Shown piece by piece: positions 34,661 through 42,692 of a stretch of 64,000 nucleotides of DNA (position 1 is its first letter; each line of letters starts with the position of its first letter). Position numbers and translations under genes: made by a program. The DNA comes from UBA5399 sp964464145 (GTDB taxonomy: Bacteria > Bacillota > Clostridia > Christensenellales > Christensenellaceae): positions 1-64,000 of the forward strand of contig CAYXFB010000004.1 in NCBI GenBank assembly GCA_964464145.1, in the 5' to 3' direction. Under the pieces are notes generated by a model. It had not been told where the DNA came from and ran no database searches. It was given only the letters and a program-made list of their open reading frames with translations.

Positions 34661-34679
34661 ATATTGTTCGATTTTGCCG

Positions 34680-35810
34680 TTAAAAGCTGTTCTTCTCCCA
34701 GCCCGCGTCTATTTTTTCGCGCATTTGCTCAAAGCTGCGCAGACCGCTCAGCGAATCGTATTCTTCCACGCAGCTTGCGCCCGTTGCTGCGGCGTACTGC
34801 ACGGCCTGCTCGTATGGCAAACCGCGCAAAACCGAGCAGAGGAAGGCGGCTATGCAGGTATCGCCCGCGCCCGTGGCAGAGCGCAGCCTGTCCGGCTTAT
34901 AGCTCGCCTCAAAGTGGCGCACGTTTTCCCAGCCGGAGAGATTTTCGGCCAGGCCGCCGCCCACGGTCTGCAGCGCCGCGCCGTCCGCCGTGGCCAGGTA
35001 TAGCCCGCGCGAACCGCATTTCACCAGCACCACTTTGGCGCCGTATTCCAGCAGCCGCCCGGCCAACGCTGCTACGTCCGCCTCGTTCACCGCCGCTATG
35101 ATGTCGCCGTCGCCCGCCACCTCGCGCCATCTGGCATACATTTTTCTATCCAGCATATAGCACAGCTCCTCCACGCTGGGCACAAAAAAATCGAGATGGG
35201 GCGCTGTTTTGCGCAGTATACCATCCCAGCCCACCGTGCCAGATGCGGAGTGCTCGTCCACAGCCGAGGTGTCGAGAGAGGTTGCGGTGCCCGTCTGCTT
35301 CGCCTCGCGGTACAGGCGGATCAGCTCTTCTCCGCCGTTTTGGTACATACGCTTCATGGCGGGCGGATAGCCGAAATGGAATATGCGCGCCCGCTTGACA
35401 AGCTGCATATCTATATCGTCTATGCCGTAATCGTCCAGTACGCCGCAGTAGCTTAAAAAGATCCTGTCTATTCCGGGCGGCGAAAGCACTATGGAATAGG
35501 GCGTGCCTCCCGTTTTGGAGAGCGATATGCTTTCCGTGCTTGCGTAGGGTGAAATTTTGTCCAGCATTATGCGGCCAAAATCGTCCTCGCCCAGCTTGCT
35601 CATAAGCGCCACGTTCGCGCCCATTTTCTGCATTGCAATGCCCGTGTTTGTTACGCAGCCGCCCGCGTGTATCTCCGCTTCGCCCATGAAAAGCGTTTTG
35701 GCCGGCACTAGTATTTTCCCTATATTATCGCACTTTGCCGTGTTAAATTTTGGCGTGATATCCAGGCAAAGTATGCCCGCCACCACCGCGTCTAATGCGT
35801 ATTCTTTCAT
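34680..35810 (-). CDS. PfkB-family carbohydrate kinase
   Basis: A 376-residue ribokinase-fold kinase. Seen: an N-terminal AVVAGILCLDITP strand, the GGCVTNTGIAMQKMGANVALMSKLGEDDFG signature region and the catalytic GAGDTCIAAFL motif near the C-terminus. It probably adds a phosphate to a sugar or sugar phosphate in the same pathway as the FGGY kinase and aldolase. GGAGA precedes ATG 35810; a longer in-frame start at 35858 lacks a ribosome site. It is monocistronic, with an RpiR-like dyad 85 bases upstream. Confidence 0.9.
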   Translation of the reverse strand: MKEYALDAVVAGILCLDITPKFNTAKCDNIGKILVPAKTLFMGEAEIHAGGCVTNTGIAMQKMGANVALMSKLGEDDFGRIMLDKISPYASTESISLSKTGGTPYSIVLSPPGIDRIFLSYCGVLDDYGIDDIDMQLVKRARIFHFGYPPAMKRMYQNGGEELIRLYREAKQTGTATSLDTSAVDEHSASGTVGWDGILRKTAPHLDFFVPSVEELCYMLDRKMYARWREVAGDGDIIAAVNEADVAALAGRLLEYGAKVVLVKCGSRGLYLATADGAALQTVGGGLAENLSGWENVRHFEASYKPDRLRSATGAGDTCIAAFLCSVLRGLPYEQAVQYAAATGASCVEEYDSLSGLRSFEQMREKIDAGWEKNSF

Positions 35811-35894
35811 ATTTCTATCTCCTTTTTTTTGAGTTGCGCTATTAATGTATTCTATCAAAAAATATATAAGGTTTCATTATTTATTTGAAAATTA

Positions 35895-35910
35895 TGAAAT
35901 ATTTTTTCAC
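35895..35910. promoter_or_regulatory. Candidate RpiR operator upstream of pfkB
   Basis: TGAAA-TATTT-TTTCA followed by C. It matches the dyad before rpiR at all but one position. Further half-sites, TTTCA at 35872 and TGAAA at 35886, lie between it and the gene. Confidence 0.55.
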
Positions 35911-35945
35911 GGGTCGGCTTTGGTGAAGTTTTATTTCTTTGCAAC

Positions 35946-35980
35946 AAAAAAACAGACCGCAACTTGCGGACTGCTTTTTT
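35946..35980 (-). terminator. Terminator of the beta-helix protein gene
   Basis: On the minus strand CAGTCCGCA, a short loop and TGCGGTCTG (one internal mismatch) are followed by seven T residues, 20 bases past the stop. Confidence 0.85.
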
Positions 35981-36002
35981 GGGCTGTGGGTAGTTTTGCG
36001 GG

Positions 36003-39000
36003 TTATTTCAGCGTTTGCGCCTTCACGTCCGCGCTCGCTCCGCGTATGGATACGCCGCCTACGCGTATTATGGGCACCACCTTAAAATAGTTCTTTGTGT
36101 TTGGCGTTAGGCCGGAAAATGTATATTCCGTTTGCCCTTTCACCGTGGCCACACGCACAAACTTATCCCCCACCTTGCGGAAAAGGCGATAATAGTTCGC
36201 GCCCGCTGCAGCGTCCCACGCTATGCTTACGCTGCGCACCGTCTTTTTGGTGTATTTTACCCCCTTCGGCGCGCTCGGGCGTGTGGCGGTTACCAGCGTG
36301 TCGGATTTTTCGCCCGCCTCCCCGCCTACTATTGCCGTTACCGTGTAGCTGTATTTGCCGCCAGCTACAAGCCCTTTCAGCTCTATGCCCGTTTCGTTGG
36401 TCTTGGCTATTTCCGTTCCCGCGCCGCTGTGCACTATGTAGCTTTGTGCGTTTTCCGCTTTGTCCCACGTCAAAGTCAGCCTGTCCGTTTGATCGTAGCC
36501 TTTGGGGTGCGTCGCTTTTACGTTCGTCACCTTGGGCAGCCATTTGGCGTACAGCGTGACATCAGCGTATATTTGATTATCAAAATCGTATTTTTTAGCA
36601 AAACCGCTGTCCGTATACCAGCCCGCGAATTTATGGTTTTTCCGCGTTGGCTCGGCGGGCGCTTTGGCTTTAGCTCCCGCCATTATCTGCTCCGTTTTAT
36701 CCGCCGTTGCGCCGTCCATATATTTGTAGGTCAGCTTGTGGTATATTACAGATGGCGGGGGGGTATCTTGGTATTTGTTTAGCGTTGCCGTGCTCGTGTT
36801 GTCACTTGTGGTTTTCACTGTGCCTGTATACCTTGTGCCGTTCACCGTTATATCCACTGCTCTGCCCACTGTGTTTTCGGTAAGCCAAAAGTATAGGCCG
36901 CTTGATGTATCTGTTAGCGTATCTTTTATATAATATTCTTGTTGCGCGGCGCGCTTTATGAGGTCAAACTCGCCTATACTGCCGCTTGTTACCGCCGCGC
37001 TCGGCGCCGCAGGGTTTAGCGCCAGCGTGGTTTTGTATACGGTGTAACTTCCGTTGGTGGGCTGCGCCTGTATGCTTGCATCTGTGCTGCCGCTGTAATT
37101 CACGCTGCCGCCCGTTATTGTTATGCTGGCGGAAGCGCCTAATATACCACCATAACCGCCGCCTATGCCCGCGCTTTGAATTAAATAACCTAAGCTTGAG
37201 TCGCCTTTGGATGTGGCATTTACAGTACCGCCGCTTATTGTTACGCTGCCGCCTGCTCCGCCATCACCATTACCAAAACCGCCGCCTATGCCCGCGCCCC
37301 AATCGCTTGTAGCCGTCACACTGCCGCCATTTATTGTTACAATTCCGCCTGCTCCACCAGTTGCTACACCATAACCGCCGCCTATGCCCGCGCCCTCCGT
37401 GCTTGTAGCCGTCACGTTGCCGCCATTTATTGTTACAACGCCGCCTGCTCCGCCATTAGAACCATTACCGTAACCATAACCACCGCCTATGCCCGCGCCG
37501 TATTTGCTTGTAGCCGTCACCGTGCCGCCATTTACTGTTACAATGCCGCCTGCTCCGCCATTACCGCCACTACTATACCCGCCGCCTATGCCCCCCGCGC
37601 CGTTCGTGCTTGTAGCCTCCACAGTGCCGCTATTTATTATTACAGTGCCACACTTTCCTGCCTTACCCATATTGTTGCTGCTACCGCCTATGCCCGCGCC
37701 ATTATAACCTTTTGCTATAAGCTTATCGCCGGGTCCGTTCTTCGCGCTTATGGTTACACTATTTCCGTCCTCCACCTGAAGCCCCACGCTGTATACGCCA
37801 TTAGACGCGTCCAGCGTGTTTGTACCGCTAAGCTGTATATCCACATTGGCGCCGCCGGATATACTAAAGGGCGATACATCAGAGCTTGGCCTTATATTCA
37901 CCCCGTCCAATTGCACACTCAGCTTGGCGCCGTTGCTGCCTGTGCCGTCCACCGTTATGGTTTTTTCTGTAGCACCCGCGCCGCTCTGTTGTATGGCGGC
38001 AAAGCCGGAGGGGATCGGCTGTGGTGTGCCGCCGCTGCCTTGGGTAATTGCCCATGCCCCGCTTACCCACTTAAACTCTATAGAACCGTTTGACAAATCA
38101 ATATGTTCTGACAGTGTGGCTGCGCTGCTGTTATCGGTTTCGGTATCCACCGCGCCGAAATATTTTTTTGAGCCTGCTGCAACGTCTACAAACCTTTCTG
38201 TTGCACTTTTCGGCAGCCAAAAATACAGCTTGCCGCCTGCGTCTGTCGCCACGTCCTTTATGCCGTATTCGCCCGCCGCGGGTATTTCCTTTAGCGCTAT
38301 GCTGCCTATGTTGCCCGCCGTTACCGCCGTACTTTTTACCGGCGTGCCGCCCACCGTTAGCGTGGTTTTGTATACGGGCGCACTGCCGTTGGTGGGTATT
38401 GCCTGCATGCTGCCGCCCGCGCCGCTGTACGTAACGCTGCCGCCCGTTATTGCCAGCGTGCCGGGAGCTCCTAATGTGTTATCACCATAACCGCCGCCTA
38501 TGCCCGCGCTTTTCGCGTTGGTGCATGTAGCCGTCACCATGCCGCCGCTTATTCTTACATCGCCGCCGCTTGCACCGTTTTCCATTCTATCACTGCTTCC
38601 GCCGCCTATGCCCGCGCCTCTATCGCTTGTAGCTACAACACTGCCGCCGCTTATTTCCACACTGCCGCCGTTGCCGCTTCCTATACCGCCGCCTATGCCC
38701 GCGCCGCTATCGCTTGTAGCCGTCACACTGCCGCCGCTTATTGTTATATTTCCGCCGTTACCGTCAACACCGCCGCCTATGCCCGTGCCGTCGCTGGTGT
38801 TTGCGGCATTTACCACACCGCCGCTTATTGTTATATTTCCGCCGTTACCGTAAACACCGCCGCCTATGCCCGCGCCGCTATCGCTTGTGGCAGTAACGTT
38901 TCCGCCGCTTATTGTTATATTGCCGCCGTTACCGCGGTAACCACCGCCGCCTATGCCCGCGCCGCCGTTGCATGTTGCAGTAACACTGCCCCCGCTTATT

Positions 39001-39920
39001 GTTATATTTCCGCCGTTACCGCCGTTACCACCGCCGCCTATGCCCGCGCCGCCGCTGCTTGTGGCAGTAACGTTTCCGCCGAATATTGTTATATTACCGC
39101 CGTCGCCGCCATAACCGCCGCCTATGCCCGCGCCCAAATAGCCTGTAGCTTCTACGGTTCCGCTGTATATTTTTATGGTACCGCCTTCTTTACCGTTTGC
39201 GCCGCCTATGCCCGCGCCTTTACCTACATTGGCTGTAAGCTTGCCCGCAGTTGGCGTGTTTTCGCGTATGCTCACCTCGTTGCCTGCCTCCACCTGCAAC
39301 GCAGCGCTGCCCGTGGCGTAAGTGATATTAGAATTTGTTACCGTCAGTATGTTGTCGCCCGAAAGCTCTATATCCGCTTTGCCGCCGTTTATTATTTTAA
39401 TAGGCGATTCATCTTTAGAATTTTTAAATTCTATGCTTACGCCGTTTAGCTGCAGGTACAATATGCTTGCGCTGCTGGCGTTATTTGCGTCCACCGTTAT
39501 GGTATATTCGGTTGTTGTTCCCGTTACTACCGCTCTTTTAGCAGCACTGTTATCTTGCAGGGATATTTTAGTTTCGGCTGCGCCGTCATTATACGCGCAA
39601 TTCCAAACACTGCCGTCCCAACTAAACGTTATGTTGCCTTTTGATACATCTATATCACCCGCCGCCATGGCGTTTGCCAAAGCAGGCTCTTCGCTTGCCT
39701 GCGTTGCTTCGGTTTCCACTATCTCAATATCTTCTTCCGCAACTTCTAAAGGCACCTCGTCCGTCTGCTCGGGCGGTGGCATATCCTGCGGCTGCTCTAC
39801 CGCTGCTTCTGCTTGCTCGGGCGCTTCTGTGGGCACTTCTGCCGCCAGTGCCGCCGTGGGCGCGAGCGAAAACGCCATTATTGCCGCCAGTGCTATTGCT
39901 AATATTTTTTTGTTTTTCAT
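36003..39920 (-). CDS. Giant secreted beta-helix / InlB-repeat / FN3 protein
   Basis: A 1305-residue exported protein. A signal peptide ends near ALAAE. An acidic Pro/Glu-rich segment (about 30-85) follows. Two large tandem modules (repeat cores about 231-507 and 727-947) consist of roughly 25-residue units of the type GGNITISGGSVTATS..GAGIGGG, predicting parallel beta-helices. An InlB B/Listeria-Bacteroides repeat (about 1057-1127, ending LYAKWLPK) precedes two fibronectin-III-like domains. No LPXTG, S-layer or lipid anchor is visible, so attachment is unexplained; adhesion or glycan binding is plausible. GAGGGG supports ATG 39920 over a start nine codons upstream. Confidence 0.85.
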   Translation of the reverse strand: MKNKKILAIALAAIMAFSLAPTAALAAEVPTEAPEQAEAAVEQPQDMPPPEQTDEVPLEVAEEDIEIVETEATQASEEPALANAMAAGDIDVSKGNITFSWDGSVWNCAYNDGAAETKISLQDNSAAKRAVVTGTTTEYTITVDANNASSASILYLQLNGVSIEFKNSKDESPIKIINGGKADIELSGDNILTVTNSNITYATGSAALQVEAGNEVSIRENTPTAGKLTANVGKGAGIGGANGKEGGTIKIYSGTVEATGYLGAGIGGGYGGDGGNITIFGGNVTATSSGGAGIGGGGNGGNGGNITISGGSVTATCNGGAGIGGGGYRGNGGNITISGGNVTATSDSGAGIGGGVYGNGGNITISGGVVNAANTSDGTGIGGGVDGNGGNITISGGSVTATSDSGAGIGGGIGSGNGGSVEISGGSVVATSDRGAGIGGGSSDRMENGASGGDVRISGGMVTATCTNAKSAGIGGGYGDNTLGAPGTLAITGGSVTYSGAGGSMQAIPTNGSAPVYKTTLTVGGTPVKSTAVTAGNIGSIALKEIPAAGEYGIKDVATDAGGKLYFWLPKSATERFVDVAAGSKKYFGAVDTETDNSSAATLSEHIDLSNGSIEFKWVSGAWAITQGSGGTPQPIPSGFAAIQQSGAGATEKTITVDGTGSNGAKLSVQLDGVNIRPSSDVSPFSISGGANVDIQLSGTNTLDASNGVYSVGLQVEDGNSVTISAKNGPGDKLIAKGYNGAGIGGSSNNMGKAGKCGTVIINSGTVEATSTNGAGGIGGGYSSGGNGGAGGIVTVNGGTVTATSKYGAGIGGGYGYGNGSNGGAGGVVTINGGNVTATSTEGAGIGGGYGVATGGAGGIVTINGGSVTATSDWGAGIGGGFGNGDGGAGGSVTISGGTVNATSKGDSSLGYLIQSAGIGGGYGGILGASASITITGGSVNYSGSTDASIQAQPTNGSYTVYKTTLALNPAAPSAAVTSGSIGEFDLIKRAAQQEYYIKDTLTDTSSGLYFWLTENTVGRAVDITVNGTRYTGTVKTTSDNTSTATLNKYQDTPPPSVIYHKLTYKYMDGATADKTEQIMAGAKAKAPAEPTRKNHKFAGWYTDSGFAKKYDFDNQIYADVTLYAKWLPKVTNVKATHPKGYDQTDRLTLTWDKAENAQSYIVHSGAGTEIAKTNETGIELKGLVAGGKYSYTVTAIVGGEAGEKSDTLVTATRPSAPKGVKYTKKTVRSVSIAWDAAAGANYYRLFRKVGDKFVRVATVKGQTEYTFSGLTPNTKNYFKVVPIIRVGGVSIRGASADVKAQTLK
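37080..37740. repeat. In-gene tandem repeats, second beta-helix module
   Basis: Seven or so units of the same design as the first module but with the consensus GGIVTINGGSVTATS..GAGIGGGYG. The two modules share the flanking region ending in VYKTTL, so the gene contains an old internal duplication. Confidence 0.8.
38400..39230. repeat. In-gene tandem repeats, first beta-helix module
   Basis: About ten imperfect units of 60-90 bases, each containing a CCGCCTATGCCCGCGCC block (GAGIGGG on the minus strand) and a GTTATATT.CCGCCG block (GGNITI). Units vary by point changes and short indels in the turn segments, in frame throughout. Confidence 0.85.
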
Positions 39921-40007
39921 AATTTTCCCCTCACCCTTTGTCTGCACTATTAAAAGAATTGTTTTACCCTGTTATATAAGTATAAGATAAATATTTTGTT
40001 TTGTATA

Positions 40008-40034
40008 TCGTCCTTTTTTTAAAAAAACGGACGA
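40008..40034. other. T/A-rich inverted repeat upstream of the beta-helix gene
   Basis: TCGTCC, seven T, seven A, C, GGACGA. It lies in the 282-base gap between the beta-helix gene start and tRNA-Trp. It could be a weak terminator or part of the promoter region; no clear promoter match accompanies it. Confidence 0.3.
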
Positions 40035-40165
40035 CAAGCAGCCAAAAAGCCGCTGATTTTCATATGTTTGGCACTGCCCCGCCGTTGTGAAAAACTAAAT
40101 TAATTTTTACACCAATTTTGGGCTATATTGAAATTGCCTATAAATAAAGTGGTTTTTCGAAAAAT

Positions 40166-40203
40166 AAAAAACCCTCTATCCGGCATGGATAGAGGGTTTT
40201 TTT
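40166..40203 (-). terminator. Terminator of tRNA-Trp
   Basis: On both strands CCCTCTATCC, loop GGCAT, GGATAGAGGG flanked by A6 and T7. On the minus strand it starts directly after the tRNA 3' end. Confidence 0.9.
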
Positions 40204-40278
40204 GGCAGGGGAGACAGGCCTCGAACCTGCGGCCTACGGTTTTGGAGACCGTCGCTCTACCAACTGAGCTACTCCCCT
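40203..40278 (-). tRNA. tRNA-Trp (CCA anticodon)
   Basis: The minus strand folds as a tRNA: acceptor AGGGGAG / CTCCCCT, D arm TAGCTCAGTTGGTAGAGC, anticodon stem-loop ACGGT-CTCCAAA-ACCGT with anticodon CCA, and a T arm with GGTTCGAGGCC. Discriminator G and an encoded 3' CCA are present. The gene stands alone with its own promoter and terminator. Confidence 0.96.
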
Positions 40279-40281
40279 ACA

Positions 40282-40301
40282 TTGCCCAACGTAGTGGGCA
40301 A
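40282..40301 (-). other. Hairpin in the tRNA-Trp 5' leader
   Basis: TTGCCCA, ACGTAG, TGGGCAA is a perfect seven-base-pair hairpin at the predicted 5' end of the precursor tRNA. It may protect the leader before RNase P cleavage. Confidence 0.35.
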
Positions 40302-40309
40302 CAAAAAAT

Positions 40310-40338
40310 ATTATATACGAAAGACGGCCTATAGTCAA
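40310..40338 (-). promoter_or_regulatory. tRNA-Trp promoter
   Basis: Minus strand: -35 TTGACT (40338-40333), 17-base spacer, -10 TATAAT (40315-40310). It is close to the vegetative consensus, as expected for a stable-RNA gene. Confidence 0.85.
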
Positions 40339-40365
40339 TAATTTTACGCCGTATATCCATCGCTT

Positions 40366-41421
40366 TTACGCATTTTTTTCGGCGCTGAAATCTCCGCGCG
40401 TCACGGCCAGCTCGTAGCCTATGGCACCCACCTTGGCGGCAAGGCGGTTCTTGCTTTCGGCGGCCTCCTCGCCCGTGGCTATCTTGTCGTTATACAGCAG
40501 ATATTTGCTGCGCACCTCAATGGGTGATAGATTGGGCATCACAACGTTTGCGCCCGCCAGTATTCCCATTTCGCGTCCGTTTTTGTCTATGGTGCCAAGC
40601 GCTGTGGTGGAGGGGATCAGCGCATTGGGTATCATTAGGCGAAGCATGGCCAGCAGGTTCACCGAAAGCTCCAGGCTGCCCTTTGGCATGTCGCAAAAAG
40701 GCGTATCCCTGTGTGGCAAAAACGGTCCCACACCTATCATCTGCGGTTTGAAACCCTCTATGAAGCGCAAATCCTTCAAAATAGTCTGCGGCGTTTGGTA
40801 GGGCGAGCCCACCATAAAGCCCACACCCACCTGAAAGCCCAGCTCTTTGAGCGCATACAGGCACTCCACACGGCTTTGCAGGTCTTGCCCCTCTGGGTGC
40901 AGCCTGCCGTAATGCTCCGCATCCGCCGTTTCGTGGCGCAGCAGATACCTGTCTGCACCGGCGGCCTTGTACCGCGCGTACACCTCGCGGCTCTTTTCGC
41001 CGAAGGATAGCGTTATGGCGCAATCGGGGTAGCGGCCTTTCACCGTTTCCAGTATATCCACAAGCGCGTCGTCCGAAAAGCCGGCGTCCTCCCCGCCCTG
41101 CATCACGAAGGTGCGAAAGCCCAGCGCATAGCCACTTTCGCAGCAACTAAGCACCTGCTGCTTGGTGAGGCGGTAGCGCTCCGCCTTAAGGTTGCTTTTG
41201 CGTATGCCGCAATAAAAGCAATCGTTTTTGCAGTAGTTTGTAAATTCTATGAGCCCGCGCATATATATGGCGTTGCCAAATTGCGAAAGCGCCACCTCCC
41301 TGCCCTGCGCGCGCAGATATTCACTGGCTTGGGCGTCCGTGCAGTTTATGAGTTCCAGAAAATCATCGTCTGAAAGCGTTCGGTTTTGTCTTAATTCGTC
41401 TATTATTTGCTTATATTTCAT
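40366..41421 (-). CDS. hydE: [FeFe]-hydrogenase H-cluster radical SAM maturase HydE
   Basis: A 351-residue radical-SAM enzyme needed with HydF and HydG to build the H-cluster. The SAM cluster motif is CKNDCFYC followed by GIRKSN, typical of HydE; GGE lies in FVMQGGEDAG. The TIM-barrel motifs RHETAD and GFMVGSPYQT follow. HydF and HydG are not in the window. Its presence implies a real [FeFe]-hydrogenase in the organism and fits the sensory homologue at 57.0-58.4 kb. ATG 41421 lies two bases after the cinA stop; a TTG at 41430 is an alternative. Confidence 0.92.
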   Translation of the reverse strand: MKYKQIIDELRQNRTLSDDDFLELINCTDAQASEYLRAQGREVALSQFGNAIYMRGLIEFTNYCKNDCFYCGIRKSNLKAERYRLTKQQVLSCCESGYALGFRTFVMQGGEDAGFSDDALVDILETVKGRYPDCAITLSFGEKSREVYARYKAAGADRYLLRHETADAEHYGRLHPEGQDLQSRVECLYALKELGFQVGVGFMVGSPYQTPQTILKDLRFIEGFKPQMIGVGPFLPHRDTPFCDMPKGSLELSVNLLAMLRLMIPNALIPSTTALGTIDKNGREMGILAGANVVMPNLSPIEVRSKYLLYNDKIATGEEAAESKNRLAAKVGAIGYELAVTRGDFSAEKNA

Positions 41422-41423
41422 TT

Positions 41424-42674
41424 TTACCAACTTTTTATTATTTTCAGCGCCCTGTCGAAGGCGAATTGAGAGGTGCGGAAGCGAATATTATTTCGTTCGT
41501 TATCCGAACGCCTGCCCGAAAGCTCCAGCTTTAGCACTTCGTTCGTCCTTTCGCTTGATATGCCCACGAACACCGTGCCCACTGGTTTTTCGTCCGTACC
41601 GCCGCCCGGGCCCGCTATGCCCGTGGTGGATATGGCTATGTCCGCTCCGGCCAGCTTGCGCACGCCGTCCGCCATTTCACGCGCGCACTGCTCTGACACC
41701 GCGCCCTGCTCGGCCAGCGTTTTTTCGCTCACGCCCAGCAGCTTCTGCTTTATATCGTTGGCGTACGAGCACACACCGCAGTCAAAAACATCGCTCGCGC
41801 CGGGTATCTGCGTTATCTGCTCTGAAAGCAGCCCGCCCGTGCAGCTCTCCGCCACGGCGATCTTCAGCCCGCGTTCCTTTAGCTGCTCCACCAGCGCCGT
41901 TTGCAGGTTTTCCACGTCTATGCCGTAAATATATTCGCCCAGCACGGCCGATATCTCATCGATCACCGGGTTTATCATGGCAAGGCCGTCCTCCCTGCTG
42001 TCCGCCGCCGCCGTAAGCCGCAGCATCACCTCGCCCGTCTTTGCGTAGGGCGCGATGGTGGGATTTTTGGCGCTTTTCATCATATCGTAAAGCATATCCT
42101 CCACCTGCGATTCACCTATGCCAAACATGCGAATACTGCGCGAAACAAGCGTTTTATCCGAATATTTCATGAGATACGGCACCACGCAATTGTCGAACAT
42201 GGGCTTCATTTCGCGCGGAGGGCCGGGCAGTAGCACCGCCGTGTGCTTGCCGTCCGTTATGGCAAGGCCGGGCGCCGTGCCCCACCTGTTGGGGAAAATT
42301 GTAGCGCCCTTGGGCATTATGGCTTGCTTCTTGTTGTTCTCCGTCATGGGCTTGCCTATGGAGTCGAAGAACATTGTTATGCTGTCTAGTGAAGCCTGAT
42401 CCATCTCCATGGGCGCGCCAAAGTATTGCGCCACTGTTTCCTTGGTGAGGTCGTCGTAAGTTGGGCCAAGGCCGCCCGTTAAAACCACTATATCCGCGCG
42501 GGAAAAGGCCAGATCAAGGCTGCCCTTGAGGCGGCCGTCATTATCCCCCACCACGCTCTGGTAAAAAACATCTATGCCGAGGTTTGCCAGCTCGCGCGCT
42601 ATATAAGCCGCGTTCGTGTTCACTATATCACCCAGCAAAAGCTCCGTACCCACGCATAAAATCTCTGCTTTCAT
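41424..42674 (-). CDS. cinA: CinA-family nicotinamide-nucleotide amidase / damage-inducible protein
   Basis: A 416-residue two-domain protein. The N-terminal MoaB-like domain (about 1-170; CVGTELLLGDIVNTNAAYI) and the C-terminal PncC amidase domain (about 255-416; VAESCTGGLLSEQI, STTGIAGPGGGT) are complete. The amidase recycles NMN to nicotinate mononucleotide, and in the full-length form the N-terminal domain has ADP-ribose pyrophosphatase activity. AGGAGAGA precedes the ATG. Transcribed just upstream of hydE, with two bases between stop and start. Confidence 0.94.
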   Translation of the reverse strand: MKAEILCVGTELLLGDIVNTNAAYIARELANLGIDVFYQSVVGDNDGRLKGSLDLAFSRADIVVLTGGLGPTYDDLTKETVAQYFGAPMEMDQASLDSITMFFDSIGKPMTENNKKQAIMPKGATIFPNRWGTAPGLAITDGKHTAVLLPGPPREMKPMFDNCVVPYLMKYSDKTLVSRSIRMFGIGESQVEDMLYDMMKSAKNPTIAPYAKTGEVMLRLTAAADSREDGLAMINPVIDEISAVLGEYIYGIDVENLQTALVEQLKERGLKIAVAESCTGGLLSEQITQIPGASDVFDCGVCSYANDIKQKLLGVSEKTLAEQGAVSEQCAREMADGVRKLAGADIAISTTGIAGPGGGTDEKPVGTVFVGISSERTNEVLKLELSGRRSDNERNNIRFRTSQFAFDRALKIIKSW

Positions 42675-42692
42675 AAAAAAACTCTCTCCTGT

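Noticed and set aside
38400..39230. Regularly spaced near-identical blocks resembling a CRISPR array
   Set aside because: The blocks stay in frame within one coding sequence, the intervals between them are also similar to each other, and no cas genes are near.
36986..39990. Long plus-strand open frames rich in Pro, Leu and Ser opposite the beta-helix gene
   Set aside because: They mirror the repeat gene on the minus strand, have no ribosome sites and read as repeats of its codons; the minus strand has a signal peptide, promoter region and terminator.
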